A stretch of DNA of 7,024 bases. Origin: Bacillota bacterium. Its GTDB lineage: Bacteria > Bacillota > Desulfitobacteriia > Desulfitobacteriales > Desulfitobacteriaceae. Below, piece by piece: positions 5,947-7,024 of the stretch. Both the position numbers and the translations under genes were made by a program. The stretch spans positions 1 to 7,024 of the forward strand of contig JAJZSC010000176.1 of the NCBI GenBank assembly GCA_021849995.1, written 5' to 3'. The notes below the pieces were generated by a model that saw nothing but the letters and a program-made list of their open reading frames with translations, was not told the DNA's origin and did not search any database. How positions within the stretch are numbered: the first letter of the stretch is position 1; each line of letters opens with the position of its first letter.

Positions 5947-6280
5947 TATAGGTATTAGTTGGGAAAATATTAATTTGACGGGTCTGTTAATTTCTGCTTC
6001 TCCGGGTATAACCCATAAAGAAATAACAATTTGAAAGTAACTACCAAGGGTAGGCAGTTACCAAGAAAATCCTGTGAGAACTCTTTATCTTATAGGGGTA
6101 TGGTTTTCCGAGCATTGGAAAATATCGGAAAATGACATGTGTTGTTACTTCATATACATAAAGAACTACTGACTCATTTAAAAGAATGCGAATTCTGCGA
6201 ATTCTAACGCTACTCGTTAAGCACCAATTAATAACTTATCGTCATAGAGTAGGGTACTTACACGCCAGTGACCGCCCAAG
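5947..6280. other. Intergenic stretch with no recognisable gene
   Basis: About 330 bp between the acyltransferase promoter and the terminator at 6281. All six frames are broken; the longest stretches are about 20-30 codons without ribosome sites or familiar motifs. It holds several small inverted repeats: GTAACTACC with GGCAGTTAC (about 6031-6060) and TTTTCCGA with TCGGAAAA (6104-6111 and 6125-6132). It also holds a 9-bp tandem duplication, TGCGAATTC twice (6187-6204). No known riboswitch or tRNA signature was recognised. It may be decayed sequence or an unlisted RNA. Confidence 0.4.
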
Positions 6281-6316
6281 AAAATGACTCCGTAAAAAGA
6301 TTGCGGAGTCATTTTT
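6281..6316 (-). terminator. Strong, probably bidirectional terminator of the copper operon
   Basis: AAAATGACTCCG and CGGAGTCATTTT form a perfect 12-bp stem with an 11-nt loop. On the minus strand the arm runs into CATTTTCTTGG, and on the plus strand into ATTTTTATG, so it can work both ways. It lies about 120 bp past the last gene of the minus-strand operon, with nothing between that looks like a gene. Confidence 0.8.
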
Positions 6317-6438
6317 ATGCAGTCTAATACTAGATTTTACTTTAAATATTGTCTTACCGGCCTACCCCCAGTTCAGTCTAAAACATTCTACAAGTTTTCG
6401 AGAAAACGTAAAACCGGGAGATTAAGATTGTCTATTCT

Positions 6439-6600
6439 TTAATGGCAGTCTTTTTTAGGAGAAGACTCATTATTAGGGCCGTTGCTTTCGTGATTTTTAT
6501 GTTTACCATGACCGCCGCAGCAGCCGCCGCGGCGTATCATAAAGAACACCACAACCCCAATAAGTAGCCAGCTACCATAATTTTTCAGTAATTCCTCCAT
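6439..6600 (-). CDS. Small membrane protein with Cys/His-rich metal-binding tail
   Basis: A 53-residue protein with one hydrophobic segment (about 8-22, YGSWLLIGVVVFFMI). A basic turn and GGCCGGHGKHKNH follow, then a polar tail ending KKDCH. The paired Cys and spaced His look like soft-metal ligands. The layout resembles DUF2933-type proteins found beside copper ATPases, though I cannot confirm family membership. ATG 6600-6598 is chosen because AAGGAGG sits about 8 nt upstream; a longer GTG start at 6648 lacks good spacing. It is the last gene of the operon that begins with the P-type ATPase, so a role in holding or handing over copper at the membrane is inferred. Confidence 0.75.
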   Translation of the reverse strand: MEELLKNYGSWLLIGVVVFFMIRRGGCCGGHGKHKNHESNGPNNESSPKKDCH

Positions 6601-6601
6601 A

Positions 6602-6676
6602 TCAATGCCTCCTTCTTTCAAACTGTTTTGTAACCGAGAAAATGCCACATCCTTTCACAACATCGATAGGTGACAT
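6602..6676 (-). CDS. Possible 24-codon micro-ORF between the copper-operon genes
   Basis: ATG 6676-6674 follows AAGGA with 5-nt spacing and encodes MSPIDVVKGCGIFSVTKQF plus a short ERRRH tail. The TGA at 6604-6602 is followed one base later by the ATG of the next gene, and the ORF contains that gene's AAGGAGG site. It could couple translation to the Cys/His-rich gene, or be a chance ORF in a 93-bp gap. No family is recognised. Confidence 0.3.
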   Translation of the reverse strand: MSPIDVVKGCGIFSVTKQFERRRH

Positions 6677-6693
6677 GGTATTCCTTCCCCGAC

Positions 6694-6897
6694 TTATTGA
6701 TATTTCTTCTTAATCCAGGGAATAATCACCGGCATGGTAATGATCATGGTCAGGATGAAAACCCAAATTGCCCCGCCATACCGGGCTGTAGTGACATAGT
6801 TACCCCTACTGGTAATCAGAAAAAATGCAGAAGCCAGTGTCAAGGAAATGCCGGTATACCAAAAAGCGCTGACGGTAGTTATCTTGAGTTCACTCAT
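6694..6897 (-). CDS. Two-helix small membrane protein of the copper operon
   Basis: A 67-residue protein with two hydrophobic segments (about 11-29 and 43-61) and a basic end, IPWIKKKYQ. Both ends are therefore probably cytoplasmic, with a short loop (TSRGNYVTTARYGG) between. No Cys, His or other metal-binding cluster is present. ATG 6897-6895 is used because GAGGAGG lies 7 nt upstream; the TTG at 6903 overlaps too closely. The gene starts 12 bp after the ATPase stop, and its ribosome site overlaps that TGA, so the two are translationally coupled. It may be an accessory subunit of the pump; I do not recognise a named family. Confidence 0.7.
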   Translation of the reverse strand: MSELKITTVSAFWYTGISLTLASAFFLITSRGNYVTTARYGGAIWVFILTMIITMPVIIPWIKKKYQ

Positions 6898-6909
6898 AGT
6901 CAATCCTCC

Positions 6910-7024
6910 TCATGACTTTGCAATATTTTTCATGGACGGTACAAACCTTTTTAGCAGTAGAGTGTTCATGGTTACCGAGAATGAGCTAAGCGCCATAAAC
7001 AGGGCCGCCAGTTGTGGGCTTACA
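6910..7024 (-). CDS. Heavy-metal (Cu+) P1B-type ATPase, C-terminal end only
   Basis: The last 37 codons are present: SPQLAALFMALSSFSVTMN, then TLLLKRF and a short tail, ending at TGA 6912-6910. The MALSS in the last membrane helix is the MxxSS signature of P1B-1 copper pumps, where Met and Ser line the transmembrane Cu+ site. The following SV..N.L.L.RF pattern is also typical of CopA C-termini. Intact members use ATP to expel Cu+ from the cytoplasm. The catalytic DKTG and CPC motifs would lie beyond the right edge. The gene is first in the visible operon. Its symbol would be copA if the full length confirms this. Confidence 0.8.
   Translation of the reverse strand, partial: VSPQLAALFMALSSFSVTMNTLLLKRFVPSMKNIAKS

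Noticed and set aside
6130..6206. Short frame ending HLKECEFCEF, reminiscent of an anti-sigma zinc finger
   Set aside because: It is only about 22 codons, has no ribosome site, and half of the CxxC-like pattern comes from the 9-bp tandem duplication.
6670..6915. Plus-strand 81-codon ORF
   Set aside because: It is a shadow of the two-helix protein gene, which has a strong ribosome site and operon spacing on the minus strand.
1..7024. CRISPR arrays, tRNA, rRNA or known riboswitches
   Set aside because: No regularly spaced repeats, tRNA T-arm sequences or riboswitch consensus blocks were seen on either strand by eye.

Overview
The window looks like chromosomal DNA from a low-GC anaerobic Firmicute (Clostridia or Negativicutes type; inferred, and not resolvable further from this sequence). 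The clues are strong AAGGAGG-type ribosome sites, frequent TTG starts, a soluble chemotaxis-type receptor, an IS3-family remnant, a Y-family polymerase fragment and a copper-export cluster with a small His/Cys-rich membrane protein. Intact genes use standard stops, and none needs recoding.

Left part (1-2470): a terminator at 133-157 closes something upstream of the window. Next comes a 60-codon reading frame split by one in-frame TGA (207-389). An intact soluble methyl-accepting protein with an N-terminal sensor follows (637-1461). About 440 bp further on is a second, decayed copy of the same gene (1906-2380). It has lost almost exactly the sensor part and carries a premature stop, a frameshift and replaced key residues. 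Between the two lie a frameshifted small membrane-protein ORF (1582-1717), a terminator and a promoter-like sequence.

Middle part (2470-4630): a graveyard of fragments around one intact gene. Two diverged copies of the 3' end of an unrecognised gene lie 1.6 kb apart (2504-2794 and 4168-4377). Between them are the right end of an IS3-family element (2954-3214), an intact SAM-dependent methyltransferase (3237-3887) and a minus-strand 5' fragment of a Y-family DNA polymerase gene broken by a frameshift (3904-4102).

Right part (4633-7024), all genes on the minus strand: an intact multi-pass acyltransferase-3 protein (4633-5805) with a promoter-like sequence overlapping a perfect inverted repeat. 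About 490 bp without a recognisable gene follow (5821-6280 plus flanks), then a perfect 12-bp-stem terminator that probably ends the next operon. That operon, read from the right edge, is the 3' end of a Cu+-type P1B ATPase, a two-helix 67-residue protein, a possible 24-codon micro-ORF and a 53-residue membrane protein with a Cys/His-rich tail. It plausibly handles copper export. I see no complete new system. The most notable points are the sensor-less receptor copy, the duplicated unknown ORF and the small proteins of the copper operon.
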